Of a stretch of DNA of 64,000 bases, positions 44,422-52,081 are shown in pieces (the first letter of the stretch is position 1; every line of letters begins with the position of its first letter). The DNA comes from DATKMK01 sp035541895 (GTDB lineage Bacteria > Desulfobacterota > Binatia > HRBIN30 > JACQVA1): assembly GCA_035541895.1 (NCBI GenBank), contig DATKMK010000114.1:81839-145838 (forward strand), in the 5' to 3' direction. The notes beneath the pieces were generated by a model. The model saw only the letters and a program-made list of their open reading frames with translations, had not been told where the DNA came from and searched no databases. The position numbers and the translations under genes are program-made.

Positions 44422-44812
44422 GCGATCGCTCCTCCGTGCGACGGTTATGGCTCACAATCCACGACGAATTTCCACCGGGCGGAGGCACCAAGGTGCCGTC
44501 AAGCCAGCGCCCTGGTCTCGGTGGTGCACTTCTCGCTGAAGTGCAGCGAGTAATCGATCTTGTAGGCGGCGGCACTCGCCTGGCTCGCTCGTGAAGCGTT
44601 TCGGGTGCGATGTTGGCGCCATTGGGCCAGGTCATCGTCCCTCCCTCGAGGAGGAACCGGCGGAAGTACGCTTCATCCTTCACAGGTTGGAACACCGGCC
44701 CGTCAAGCCATGCAGAGAAGTCGACGGTCTCTTCAACCCCGTCGTTGAAGACGAGGTGAGTTCGGAAGTCGCCACGGCATTCAGCACGGATCACCGTCGG
44801 AAGAAACGTCAT
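44354..44812 (-). CDS. DUF2442 protein with abnormal C-terminal extension
   Basis: The first 77 residues are a DUF2442 domain: VFNDGVEETVDFSAWLDGPVF, AYFRRFLLEGGTMTWPNGANIAPETLHERA. Family members normally end at about this point. Here the frame runs on for 75 low-quality Arg/Pro/Ser-rich residues and overlaps the NTF2-like gene start, so a stop was probably lost by a small deletion or frameshift. The start overlaps the end of an upstream DUF4160 remnant (ATGA). DUF2442/DUF4160 pairs resemble toxin-antitoxin modules by arrangement; this copy is probably inactive. Confidence 0.6.
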   Translation of the reverse strand: MTFLPTVIRAECRGDFRTHLVFNDGVEETVDFSAWLDGPVFQPVKDEAYFRRFLLEGGTMTWPNGANIAPETLHERARRVPPPTRSITRCTSARSAPPRPGRWLDGTLVPPPGGNSSWIVSHNRRTEERSHDIQSQRDRSRVAAADGVAGRQ

Positions 44813-44890
44813 GTGCCACCTCGCTCCAGCGGGGCGATTCGCTCAAGCGCCTCGCCTTCCTGCAGACGGTCCCAGTTATCCACCGGACGG
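44809..44890 (-). pseudogene. C-terminal remnant of a DUF4160 gene
   Basis: Read in the frame different from the cupin fragment, the minus strand gives DNWDRLQEGEALERIAPLERGGT followed by a stop that overlaps the DUF2442 ATG. This matches the tail of DUF4160 proteins, which usually precede DUF2442. The rest of the gene is missing and replaced by a cupin fragment. The identification rests on about 23 residues plus gene order. Confidence 0.5.
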
Positions 44891-45040
44891 CCGGGCGTCC
44901 TCGTTCGCATGATGATGCCACACGAAGTTGCCCTTGAGCTTCGCGACCTTCACCTGCTGGCCGTTGAGCTCAGCGACGACACGCGGGCTCCAATAGTCCG
45001 TGAAGCGCGTGAGCTTCTCGGCGAGGTTCACCTTGTCCAT
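44876..45040 (-). pseudogene. Truncated cupin-domain gene
   Basis: A 54-codon frame from ATG 45040 reads MDKVNLAEKLTRFTDYWSPR and continues through VAELNGQQVKVAKLKGNFVWHHH. This is the start of a common small cupin protein that normally continues for about 60 more residues with the remaining metal ligands. Here the sequence ends in a stop just after the HHH metal-binding segment and runs into DUF4160 tail sequence. A deletion joining two unrelated genes is the simplest explanation. Confidence 0.65.
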
Positions 45041-45132
45041 CGTTGTCTACCCGATCGCCGTCTGACGCCTCCGATCAGCGGCGTGCAGTCACTGCGCGTC
45101 CGCTGCAGCCGCCCTGTTCGGCCTCATCTGGC

Positions 45133-45339
45133 TTAAGCGTCAACGTAGGCGGCGTAGGTGTGTGGCGATGGTGCGGCGAGGCCGTCCTCCCGCATGCCCT
45201 CGAGATGAAAGGCGATCGCCTCCCGCATTTCCCGTTCGACCTCTTCGCGTGTAGCGCCCGTCGCAACACATCCGTCGAGGTCTGGTGAGTACGCCGAAAA
45301 CCCCGTGCCGGTCTCTTCCACAACGATGAGATACTTCAT
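45133..45339 (-). CDS. hicB: HicB-family antitoxin-like protein
   Basis: A 68-residue protein with the HicB fold: MKYLIVVEETGTGFSAYSPDLDGCVATGATREEVEREMREAI. This is the RNase H-like HicB domain; the C-terminal DNA-binding part of longer HicB proteins is absent. In type II HicAB modules HicB neutralises the HicA mRNase. Here its ATG overlaps the stop of a hicA gene of which only the tail remains, so HicB is an orphan. Confidence 0.85.
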   Translation of the reverse strand: MKYLIVVEETGTGFSAYSPDLDGCVATGATREEVEREMREAIAFHLEGMREDGLAAPSPHTYAAYVDA

Positions 45340-45374
45340 TGCTTCAACCCCGCTTGCTTGAGAATGCTGTACCA
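45336..45374 (-). pseudogene. hicA: 3' tail of a deleted hicA toxin gene
   Basis: The minus strand just before hicB reads YSILKQAGLKQ followed by TGA overlapping the hicB ATG. SILKQAGLK is the typical C-terminus of HicA. Upstream sequence does not continue as HicA, so the toxin gene has been deleted except for about 11 codons. Evidence is short but reinforced by position and overlap. Confidence 0.6.
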
Positions 45375-45392
45375 TCGGAGAAGACTGGCGCC

Positions 45393-45421
45393 GTTAGCCC
45401 GCCGCGAGATTTCGGGCTAAC
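45393..45421. repeat. Inverted repeat upstream of the hicA remnant
   Basis: GTTAGCCCG at 45393-45401 pairs with CGGGCTAAC at 45413-45421 over an 11-base loop. It stands in the 236-base gap between the hicA remnant and the hot-dog protein gene, which otherwise shows no gene. It may be a trace of the rearrangement or a transcript end signal. Confidence 0.5.
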
Positions 45422-45575
45422 GGGCGAACGCTACCCCGCGACGAGCTCGTCAACCGTTGAACGCGATGCGGCTTGTGACGCTGACTTGAGCACATCGTGA
45501 GGCGGCGCAGCCGCGCCTCTACCGTTTCGATTGCGAAGCCGGGCAGCAACGTTCGGTCGGCGTGAGCGTCCGATG

Positions 45576-46040
45576 TCACCCCGGAAAGAACATCGCGTCC
45601 TGCTCGCTGCGGAAGGTCTCGATCTCCTTGCCGCCGGCGACTTTCCACATGCGGAAGCGGAAGCTGACGTGCAGGCTGTCGCGGAAGCGGCGGGTGCGGC
45701 CGATGTCGACGCGGGTGTAGAAAGTCTCGCCGAGCAAGACGGGCGCCGGGAAACGGGCGTCGCGAATGCGTACACCATGGCCGCGCCAGCCGTCGGCGAT
45801 GAGTCCTTTGCGGCGGACCGCGATCACGCCGGCTTGGCCGGTGAGCGCGATGATCAGTTCGCCCGGCAAATGATGCGGCCAGCGCTCGGTGACCCGCTGC
45901 GCGGCCACCCCAGGGTCGTCGAGGGTGAGGGTCTTCTGCAGCACGCAGCCGTCATCGTCCTCCACGATGAGCGCGTCGAACAACACCGGCGATTGCGCGA
46001 GCGCATCGAGTTCGGCTCGCAGCACGTTGAGCGTCTTCAT
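45576..46040 (-). CDS. Hot-dog fold protein, FabZ/thioesterase-like
   Basis: A 154-residue protein. The segment QRVTERWPHHLPGELIIALTGQAGVIAV and the later LLGETFYTRVDIGRTRRFRDSLHVSFRFRMWK have the look of the hot-dog fold of acyl thioesterases and dehydratases. A clear catalytic pair was not identified. The ATG at 46040 overlaps the stop of the upstream TIGR04282-like gene (ATGA), so the two genes are coupled. The acyl substrate is unknown. Confidence 0.55.
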   Translation of the reverse strand: MKTLNVLRAELDALAQSPVLFDALIVEDDDGCVLQKTLTLDDPGVAAQRVTERWPHHLPGELIIALTGQAGVIAVRRKGLIADGWRGHGVRIRDARFPAPVLLGETFYTRVDIGRTRRFRDSLHVSFRFRMWKVAGGKEIETFRSEQDAMFFPG

Positions 46041-46687
46041 ACCCACGCTCGAAGGAGCGCTGCGGTCGCGGGGAGCCGCTCGGCAATGGCGTCGCGCTGC
46101 AGCAGTTCATGCAACCGGCGGAAATCGGTCACCTCGTCGATATCGAACGTCGCCGGCAGTTGGTGCACGCGCAAAGCGCGCGCGGCGGCGATGCGGCAGG
46201 TATCGGCCAGAACGCGCGGCGTGCTCATCTCGACGCCGGCAAAGACGTCGTGCGGATCGCGCATGCCGATCAGATAATAGCCGCCGTCGGTGCTCGGCCC
46301 GAGAACGATGTCCGCGTCATCGAGCGTACGCTCGGCCTCGTCGAGCCACGCGTCCTCGACGTGCGGCACGTCGGCGCCGATCATGAGCACACGCGCGAAC
46401 TCGCGGCAGAGTTTGAGGAAGCCATTGTGCATTCGCTCCCCGAGCGTGCCGCCGACCTGGGGCTCGCAGCGCGAGGCAGCGCTGACGAGAGTCGCGAAGT
46501 CGCGCTCGGGAGGATGAAAGGCCCAGATCAACGTCCGCGATCCACGCACGAAGCGCGCGTCGAGATCGCGGAGAAAGGCATGGTAGAGCGCGTGAGCACG
46601 CTCGGCGCCGATCGCTCGCGCGAGGCGCGTCTTCACCATGCCGACTTCCGGATACCGAGCCATGATGACGAGCGCGGTGCGCGACAT
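46037..46687 (-). CDS. TIGR04282 family nucleotidyltransferase/glycosyltransferase-like protein
   Basis: A 216-residue protein with a CofC/GT-A type fold: ALVIMARYPEVGMVKTRLARAIG at the N-terminus (the KTRLA motif), GERMHNGF, LMIGADVPHVEDAWL, and VLGPSTDGGYYLIGM. This pattern defines TIGR04282 (arsenosugar biosynthesis glycosyltransferase-like, also annotated DUF2064). In this genome no arsenosugar genes are next to it. Its stop overlaps the hot-dog gene. Confidence 0.85.
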   Translation of the reverse strand: MSRTALVIMARYPEVGMVKTRLARAIGAERAHALYHAFLRDLDARFVRGSRTLIWAFHPPERDFATLVSAASRCEPQVGGTLGERMHNGFLKLCREFARVLMIGADVPHVEDAWLDEAERTLDDADIVLGPSTDGGYYLIGMRDPHDVFAGVEMSTPRVLADTCRIAAARALRVHQLPATFDIDEVTDFRRLHELLQRDAIAERLPATAALLRAWV

Positions 46688-46767
46688 GGCGGCAGCATGT
46701 AGCGCCAATCGATCGAAAGCGAAACCGCCGACTTGACTGCGCGCGGTGCGCGGCCGATGCTCGGCCG

Positions 46768-47607
46768 GTGACGCAGCCGCCGATTACCGTCATCGCGTAC
46801 GGTTCGTTGATGAGCGGGCTGGGGTTGTCGGGCCTTGGACATCTGCCGGTGACCCGCGCGATGCCGGTGCGCGTGGGCAACGCGCGCCGCGGTTTCGGAA
46901 AGCTGTCACAATACGGCGACCGCTACGCGATGGTGCTCGAACCGCTGGATCCGTCGCAGCCGATCGCCGTCGCGCCGAACGGCACCGGCGCCCTCGATGC
47001 GTTGGCGCTGTCCGTATCGCTGAACGACTTCGCTCGCGTGGCGGCACGCGAGGGCTATGCGGCGGCAGCCGTTTTCGCGCTGGCCGATTGGGCGGCAGAC
47101 CACGAGACGACGCTCGCGAGCCAGCTCTGGCACACGCTGGTTGCGGCGGACTTCGATCTCGCGCGCTATCGCCGTGCGCTGTGTGATGCGATCGGGTACA
47201 CCTCCCCGCACTACATCCCCCATCCGGTGGCGATGCCGGGCGCGGCGCCGGCCGTAACGTTTCTGGCTCCCGCAGCCGAGGGCAGCGGCGATGACGCCAT
47301 GGTTCCGGTGCGGCTGCAAACGGGGATGACGCGCGTGCTGTCGCTGGCGGAGGCGTGGCGGCTCAAACCGAACGACAGTCAACTCGACTACTTCGCGATG
47401 TGTCTGTTGGCCGAGGTCCACCAGTTATCGCTGAGGGATGTGCTCGACGGAACAGACGATGAATTACTCGCGAAGCTGCAAGCCCGAATAGCGTGTGAGC
47501 AGACGCTCGAAGTGCAGCGCTTCCGTGCGGTGCTCGGCCTCGATGCCGGCACCTACGCCGCTCGATTCCTCGCCCGCGCGCCAACGTGCGCCCTGGTGGA
47601 CGCGTGA
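46768..47607 (+). CDS. Gamma-glutamylcyclotransferase-like protein
   Basis: A 279-residue protein starting with GTG. The N-terminus ITVIAYGSLMSGLGL contains the YGSL motif that binds the gamma-glutamyl moiety in cyclotransferases. The rest, about 260 residues, is longer than ordinary GGCT proteins and the catalytic glutamate is not obvious. The stop overlaps the start of the following VanX-like gene (GTGA). Gamma-glutamyl turnover would fit the glutathione genes in this window, but this is inference. Confidence 0.6.
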   Translation: MTQPPITVIAYGSLMSGLGLSGLGHLPVTRAMPVRVGNARRGFGKLSQYGDRYAMVLEPLDPSQPIAVAPNGTGALDALALSVSLNDFARVAAREGYAAAAVFALADWAADHETTLASQLWHTLVAADFDLARYRRALCDAIGYTSPHYIPHPVAMPGAAPAVTFLAPAAEGSGDDAMVPVRLQTGMTRVLSLAEAWRLKPNDSQLDYFAMCLLAEVHQLSLRDVLDGTDDELLAKLQARIACEQTLEVQRFRAVLGLDAGTYAARFLARAPTCALVDA

Positions 47608-48218
47608 CCACACGGTGTCGACTCTTGGCGCTGGCCTTCATCGCCACGGTGCCCGCCGCGCATTCGGCCTCCTTCGACCTCGTCGATATCGAAACCGTGA
47701 ATCCGCGCATCCGCCTCGATCTGCGTTACGCGACGGCCCACAACTTCACGCATCAGGTGCTGTACCCGCGCGCCAAGTGCTTTCTCCGCGCCGCGGTGGC
47801 CGAGCGACTGAGCCGCGCGCAGGCGGAGCTGGAACGGACCGGCCGCGGACTCAAGGTATTCGATTGCTATCGGCCCTTGTCGGTGCAGAAGAAAATGTGG
47901 GCGTTGATTCCCGACGAGCGCTACGTCGCCGATCCGGCGAAAGGCTCGCGTCACAATCGCGCAGCCGCGGTCGACCTCACGATCGTGCAGGCCGGCGGCA
48001 GCGAGGTGGTGATGCCGACGGCGTTCGACGACTTCAGCGAGCGGGCGCATCGCGATTGCTTCGCGTTGCCGGCGGTGGCGATTGAAAACCGCCACCTGCT
48101 CGAGGCGGTGATGACCCGCGCCGGCTTCGTCGGCTTGCCGACCGAGTGGTGGCACTTCGATGCGGAGGGTTGGGAGTCGTACGACGTGTTGGATGTCGAT
48201 CTGACCGAATTGCGATAA
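47604..48218 (+). CDS. D-alanyl-D-alanine dipeptidase (VanX/DdpX-type), secreted
   Basis: A 204-residue M15D zinc dipeptidase. It has an N-terminal signal peptide (LLALAFIATVPAAHS) and the family motifs DLRYAT, FDCYRP, SRHNRAAAVDLT (zinc ligands His and Asp), and EWWHF with the catalytic Glu and third ligand His. One conserved Gly of the SxHxxGxAxD motif is Ala here. GTG 47604 overlaps the previous stop. In a Gram-negative without vancomycin genes the role is probably periplasmic D-Ala-D-Ala recycling. Confidence 0.9.
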   Translation: MTTRCRLLALAFIATVPAAHSASFDLVDIETVNPRIRLDLRYATAHNFTHQVLYPRAKCFLRAAVAERLSRAQAELERTGRGLKVFDCYRPLSVQKKMWALIPDERYVADPAKGSRHNRAAAVDLTIVQAGGSEVVMPTAFDDFSERAHRDCFALPAVAIENRHLLEAVMTRAGFVGLPTEWWHFDAEGWESYDVLDVDLTELR

Positions 48219-48227
48219 GGAGACGAC

Positions 48228-48956
48228 GTGCGGCGAATCTTCATCGGCGACATCCAGGGCTGCGCCCGGCAACTCGACGACTTGCTGGCCGCCGTCGATT
48301 TGCGATCCCACGATCGGCTCTATTGTGTCGGCGACCTCGTCAATCGCGGGCCGAATTCGCTGGCGGTGTTGCGACGGCTCTACCAACTCGATGCACGCAT
48401 CGTTCTCGGCAACCACGATCTGCATTTGCTGCGACACGCCCGCCGCGGCACGGTGGTGAAGGCGAGCGATCCGTTGCACGCCACCCTCGACGCACCGGAT
48501 TGCGACGACCTGCTCGCGTGGCTCGCCGCGCAGCCGGTCATGCGCGTGGAGGACGACCTGGTCGCGGTGCACGGCGGCGTGCATCCCGCGTGGCACGATC
48601 TCGTTGCCGTTGCGCGCGACCTGAACGACGCCGTGCGCGCCGTCATCAACGGCGGTCGCGATGAACGCGTGCGGTTTGTCACCGAGGTCCGCTATTGCGA
48701 CGCCAACGGACGGCGCCCCAAGGTCGACGATCCGCCGCCCGCCCCGCCCTACTACCCGTGGGATACATTTTATGAAGGGACGCGCACGGTCGTGTTCGGC
48801 CACTGGGCGATGCGCGGCCTGGTGATCGGCGCGCGCGTGCGCGGTCTCGACACCGGCTGCGTCTACGGCGGCGCGCTGACGGCGTGGATTGCCGAATCCG
48901 ACCGGATCGTGCAGGTGCCGGGCCTGCCGGTGAGCGATCGGCGCCGCGCGAGTTGA
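48228..48956 (+). CDS. apaH: Symmetrical bis(5'-nucleosyl)-tetraphosphatase
   Basis: A 242-residue calcineurin-like phosphoesterase that cleaves Ap4A. Metal-binding motifs are clear: FIGDIQGC, VGDLVNRGPNS, GNHDLHLL, HGGVHPAW, and FGHWAM. The pattern and the C-terminal YGGALTAW block are those of ApaH. GTG 48228 has an AAGGAGA site just upstream. It follows the dipeptidase after nine bases. Confidence 0.95.
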   Translation: MRRIFIGDIQGCARQLDDLLAAVDLRSHDRLYCVGDLVNRGPNSLAVLRRLYQLDARIVLGNHDLHLLRHARRGTVVKASDPLHATLDAPDCDDLLAWLAAQPVMRVEDDLVAVHGGVHPAWHDLVAVARDLNDAVRAVINGGRDERVRFVTEVRYCDANGRRPKVDDPPPAPPYYPWDTFYEGTRTVVFGHWAMRGLVIGARVRGLDTGCVYGGALTAWIAESDRIVQVPGLPVSDRRRAS

Positions 48957-48986
48957 GCCGACGATCAACCGTCTCGGAACCGCGCG

Positions 48987-49829
48987 ATGAGCGACACGTC
49001 GACTGCTCCGCTTTCCCGATTGCTGCATCGGCTCAATCTGGAACAACTCGACCGCGACCTGTTCATCGGCCGCTCGGGTCGGGGCGAAGGCGCGTTGTTC
49101 GGCGGCATGGTCGCGGCGCAAGCGGCGATCGCGGCCGGGCGCACCGTGAGCGAGCGCCACTTGCACTCGCTGCACGGCTACTTTTTGCGTCCGGGGCAGC
49201 ATCGCGTGCCGATTCGTTTTGTGGTCGATCGCATCCGCGACGGCCGCACCTTCGCGACGCGCTCGGTGGTGGCGCATCAAGCGGGTGAAGCGATCTTCAA
49301 TCTCTCGGCCAGCTTCACCAAGTCTGAGCCCGGCGTCGAGCATCAGGAGCCGATGCCGAGCGACGCGCCTGCACCCGATGGTTTGCTGGATTGGGAAGAC
49401 TTGCGCGCGCACTTGCTGGGCGATCCGGCGCAGCGTCGCCCCGACGGCCCGGTCGAAGTGCGCGTGTGTGATCCCGATAGCCCGGATCCGACGGTGAAAT
49501 TACCCGCACGCCGACGCGTGTGGATGCGCCCGCGCGGGCGCCTGCCCGACGATCCACTCCTCCACGCGGCGATGCTGGTGTTCGCCAGCGATCGGACGCT
49601 ATTGCGAACCGCGGGCCGACCGCATGGACTGACGTGGAAGCTGCGCATGGGTGCGAGCCTCGATCACACAGTCTGGCTGCATCGCGCGCCGCGCTTCGAC
49701 GATTGGGTGCTGTTTGATTGCGTCAGCCCGGTGGCGCACGGCGCGCGTGCGTTGATCACCGCGGCGATGTACCGCCGCGATGGCGTGCGGATCGCGTCGG
49801 TGGCGCAGGAGGGGTTGCTGCGAGTCTGA
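48987..49829 (+). CDS. tesB: Acyl-CoA thioesterase II
   Basis: A 280-residue double hot-dog thioesterase. Recognisable are DRDLFIGRSGRGEGALFGGMVAAQA, the HSLHGYFLRPGQHRVPIRFVVDRIRDGRTFATRSV block, and the C-terminal SLDHTVWLHRAPRFDDWVLFD segment with the conserved Asp-His environment. Length and order match TesB, which hydrolyses medium and long acyl-CoA. The start ATG has only a weak ribosome site. Confidence 0.94.
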   Translation: MSDTSTAPLSRLLHRLNLEQLDRDLFIGRSGRGEGALFGGMVAAQAAIAAGRTVSERHLHSLHGYFLRPGQHRVPIRFVVDRIRDGRTFATRSVVAHQAGEAIFNLSASFTKSEPGVEHQEPMPSDAPAPDGLLDWEDLRAHLLGDPAQRRPDGPVEVRVCDPDSPDPTVKLPARRRVWMRPRGRLPDDPLLHAAMLVFASDRTLLRTAGRPHGLTWKLRMGASLDHTVWLHRAPRFDDWVLFDCVSPVAHGARALITAAMYRRDGVRIASVAQEGLLRV

Positions 49830-49833
49830 CGTC

Positions 49834-50322
49834 TCACGCGCCGAGCGGCTTGCGGTAGGAGTACTCGACGGTGTTGCTGAGGTCGTGCAATTCGCGCGTC
49901 TGCGGTCCGCGAACATACCCGCGCCGTTCGTAGAGGCGATGAGCGTCGACGAAGCGGGTGTCGGTCCACAATTCGATGAAGCGGGCGCCGCGCGCCAGCG
50001 CGTGCTGCTCGACCAGCGCGCACAGCCGATTGCCGAGCCCGCCGCGCCGCGCGTCGCGCGCAACATACAGCTTGCGCAACTCGACGCCGTCCGCAGCATC
50101 GGACGTGGAAAAGCCGACGCAGCCGACGATCTGCTCGGAGCGCGTCGCCACCCAGAAGCGTCCGTTCCACCGTGCGAAGGCCGATGCGATCGCGCGCAGC
50201 TCCGGCAGCTCACCATCGACATCGAGCACACAGCCAGGATATTCGGCGAACACCGCCCCGAGCAGCGCGATCAACGCATCGCCATCGGGGTCGCGAGCGT
50301 CGCGGATGCGAATGGTTTCCAT
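49834..50322 (-). CDS. GNAT family N-acetyltransferase
   Basis: A 162-residue GNAT protein. The acetyl-CoA binding motif is LRKLYVARDARRGGLGNRLCALV (the RxxGxG/A loop) and later helices match the fold (FIELWTDTRFVDAHRLYERRGYV). The ATG at 50322 gives METIRIRDAR; an in-frame ATG at 50352 would add ten residues. It converges with tesB, with only four bases between stops. Substrate unknown. Confidence 0.88.
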   Translation of the reverse strand: METIRIRDARDPDGDALIALLGAVFAEYPGCVLDVDGELPELRAIASAFARWNGRFWVATRSEQIVGCVGFSTSDAADGVELRKLYVARDARRGGLGNRLCALVEQHALARGARFIELWTDTRFVDAHRLYERRGYVRGPQTRELHDLSNTVEYSYRKPLGA

Positions 50323-50454
50323 CGGGCGAGATTCTACGAACCTTTCGTGCACCGCGCCACCACCGCGGGCCGCGCGAGAAACCTCGCGCTTACTAGTCGC
50401 CCCGCTTTCCTCAGCGCCGCGTCTCGCGCATGATGCGGCGCAAAGGGGCGACGC

Positions 50455-51384
50455 ATGAGTGGGATCAAAATCGGGATCGGCTTCGGACTATTTCGGCTCG
50501 GCATGCCGAGTCCCCAAACCATTTGCGGGTTCGCAGAACGCGCAGAGGATCTCGGCATCGATTCGATCTGGCTGTCGGATCACATCGTCGCGCGGCATCC
50601 GCATTTGGACATCGCGTGCGTAATGGCGCTGTTCGCCGCGCGCACCACGCGCATCAAGATGGGCCCGAGCGTGTTGACCCTGCCTGCGCGCGACCCGGTG
50701 CAAGTCGCGCGCACCTACGCCACCCTCGACTATCTCAGCGGGAGTTGCGGCCGCATCATCATGGCGGTTGGTCTGGGCAGCGATCCGCGCGATTGTCTGG
50801 CGTGCGGGATCAAGCCGGAGGAGCGCGTCGGCCGGCTCGAAGAAGGCGTCGACGTCTTGCGAAAACTGTGGGCGGCACCGAACGTGTCGCACCACGGGAC
50901 CTTTTACCACTTCGACGACGTGACGATCGAGCCGCGACCGGCGAAGGGCAAGCTGGACGTCTGGATCGGCGGACGCAGCAACCCCGCGCTACGCCGGACG
51001 GCGAAGTACGGCGACGGCTGGTTTCCGTCGTTCGTGTCGCCGCAGGAGTTCACGGCCGGCATGGCGAAGTTGACCGCGTACGGCGCGCAACTCGGTCGCA
51101 CCATCGATCCGCGCGAAGCGGGGGTGGTGCTGCTCACGTACGCGCATGCCGATCGCAACCGTGCACGCCAGGTCGCGGAACTGGTCGCGCAGGCGTTCCG
51201 CACGCCGGCCGAGGAAATGGCGACGCGCTGCGCGATCGGAACACCGGAGGAATGCGTGGAGAAGATCCGCACATACGTTGCCGCGGGATGCAGCAAGTAC
51301 GTGCTGTTCCCGATCGTTCCGCCGGACGATCTGGTGCCGCAGATCGAGACCTACGGGCGGGAGATCGTGCCGCGGTTTCCGTGA
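50455..51384 (+). CDS. LLM-class F420-dependent oxidoreductase
   Basis: A 309-residue luciferase-like TIM-barrel oxidoreductase. Typical blocks are AERAEDLGIDSIWLSDHIVA, RTTRIKMGPSVLTLPARDPVQVARTYATLDYLSGGR-like sequence (here SGSCGR), VGLGSDPRDC and LDVWIGGRSNPALRRTAKYGDGWF. These patterns are those of the F420-using subfamily rather than FMN alkanal monooxygenase. An AAAGGGG site precedes ATG 50455. The stop overlaps the following gene (GTGA). Confidence 0.9.
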   Translation: MSGIKIGIGFGLFRLGMPSPQTICGFAERAEDLGIDSIWLSDHIVARHPHLDIACVMALFAARTTRIKMGPSVLTLPARDPVQVARTYATLDYLSGSCGRIIMAVGLGSDPRDCLACGIKPEERVGRLEEGVDVLRKLWAAPNVSHHGTFYHFDDVTIEPRPAKGKLDVWIGGRSNPALRRTAKYGDGWFPSFVSPQEFTAGMAKLTAYGAQLGRTIDPREAGVVLLTYAHADRNRARQVAELVAQAFRTPAEEMATRCAIGTPEECVEKIRTYVAAGCSKYVLFPIVPPDDLVPQIETYGREIVPRFP

Positions 51385-52070
51385 GCCTGGGGATGCAATT
51401 GGACAGCGTGCAGATCGGGGTTGCGGATCTCGCGACTGCTGCGCCCGACTATGCCTGCGTGCTCGGGTTGGAGCCAGCGCGAACGGCTGGCGGCGTTGTT
51501 CGCTTCCAATTTCGGCGGGGCGCGGTCGAGCTGGAAACCGGCGCGGCGGGAATTCACTCGCTGCGCTTCGTTCCAGACGACGGCCCTGCTCCAGCATGGC
51601 CGACCGACCGCGAAGCGTTCAACGGCCTCGATGTGCGCGTCGGTCCTGCCTGCGCCGCGGCGGAAGCCGGTCTCATTGCGCCCGATTCAGTGCATGCCAT
51701 CGACCACGTGGTGATCAACACGCCGGATCTCGATCGCGCGATCACGTTGTGGCGTGATCGTCTCGGGATTCGGTTGGCCCTCGATCGCGAGTTTCCGCAT
51801 CGCGGACTTCGAATGGCTTTCTTCCGCAGCGCGGGGATGACGCTCGAGTTTGTCGGCAGCCTGCCGCGACCGGCATCCGGTGGTCCGGATCGGTGCTTCG
51901 GGCTCGCGTATCATGTCGAAGATCTGGCCGCTTGTCGCGCCCGGTTGCTGCGCGCGGGTGTTGACGTGTCAGAGGTCCGTGACGGCAACAAAGCCGGCAC
52001 AATCGTCGCAACGGTGCGTTCTCGCACCGCCGGTGTTCCGACGCTGCTGATCGCGCACGTGCGCAGTTGA
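51381..52070 (+). CDS. VOC-superfamily (glyoxalase/dioxygenase-like) two-domain protein
   Basis: A 229-residue protein with two vicinal-oxygen-chelate modules. The first (LDSVQIGVADLATAAPDYACVLG) is divergent; the second (IDHVVINTPDLDRAITLWRDRLGIRLALDR, then MTLEFVG) keeps more of the ligand pattern. GTG 51381 overlaps the LLM oxidoreductase stop; an ATG at 51393 is an alternative. Co-translation with an F420-type oxidoreductase suggests a shared substrate, probably in degradation of an aromatic or alicyclic compound. That is inference. Confidence 0.8.
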   Translation: MSLGMQLDSVQIGVADLATAAPDYACVLGLEPARTAGGVVRFQFRRGAVELETGAAGIHSLRFVPDDGPAPAWPTDREAFNGLDVRVGPACAAAEAGLIAPDSVHAIDHVVINTPDLDRAITLWRDRLGIRLALDREFPHRGLRMAFFRSAGMTLEFVGSLPRPASGGPDRCFGLAYHVEDLAACRARLLRAGVDVSEVRDGNKAGTIVATVRSRTAGVPTLLIAHVRS

Positions 52071-52081
52071 GGGGTGCACGC

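Noticed and set aside
42859..44553. 564-codon + strand frame opposite the HEAT-repeat and NTF2-like genes
   Set aside because: Antisense mirror frame with low-complexity Arg/His/Val composition and no motif; the minus-strand genes have clear folds.
45393..45421. Integron attC site at the GTTAGCCCG/CGGGCTAAC inverted repeat
   Set aside because: The ends do not match the RYYYAAC and GTTRRRY core sites and there is no integrase or cassette array.
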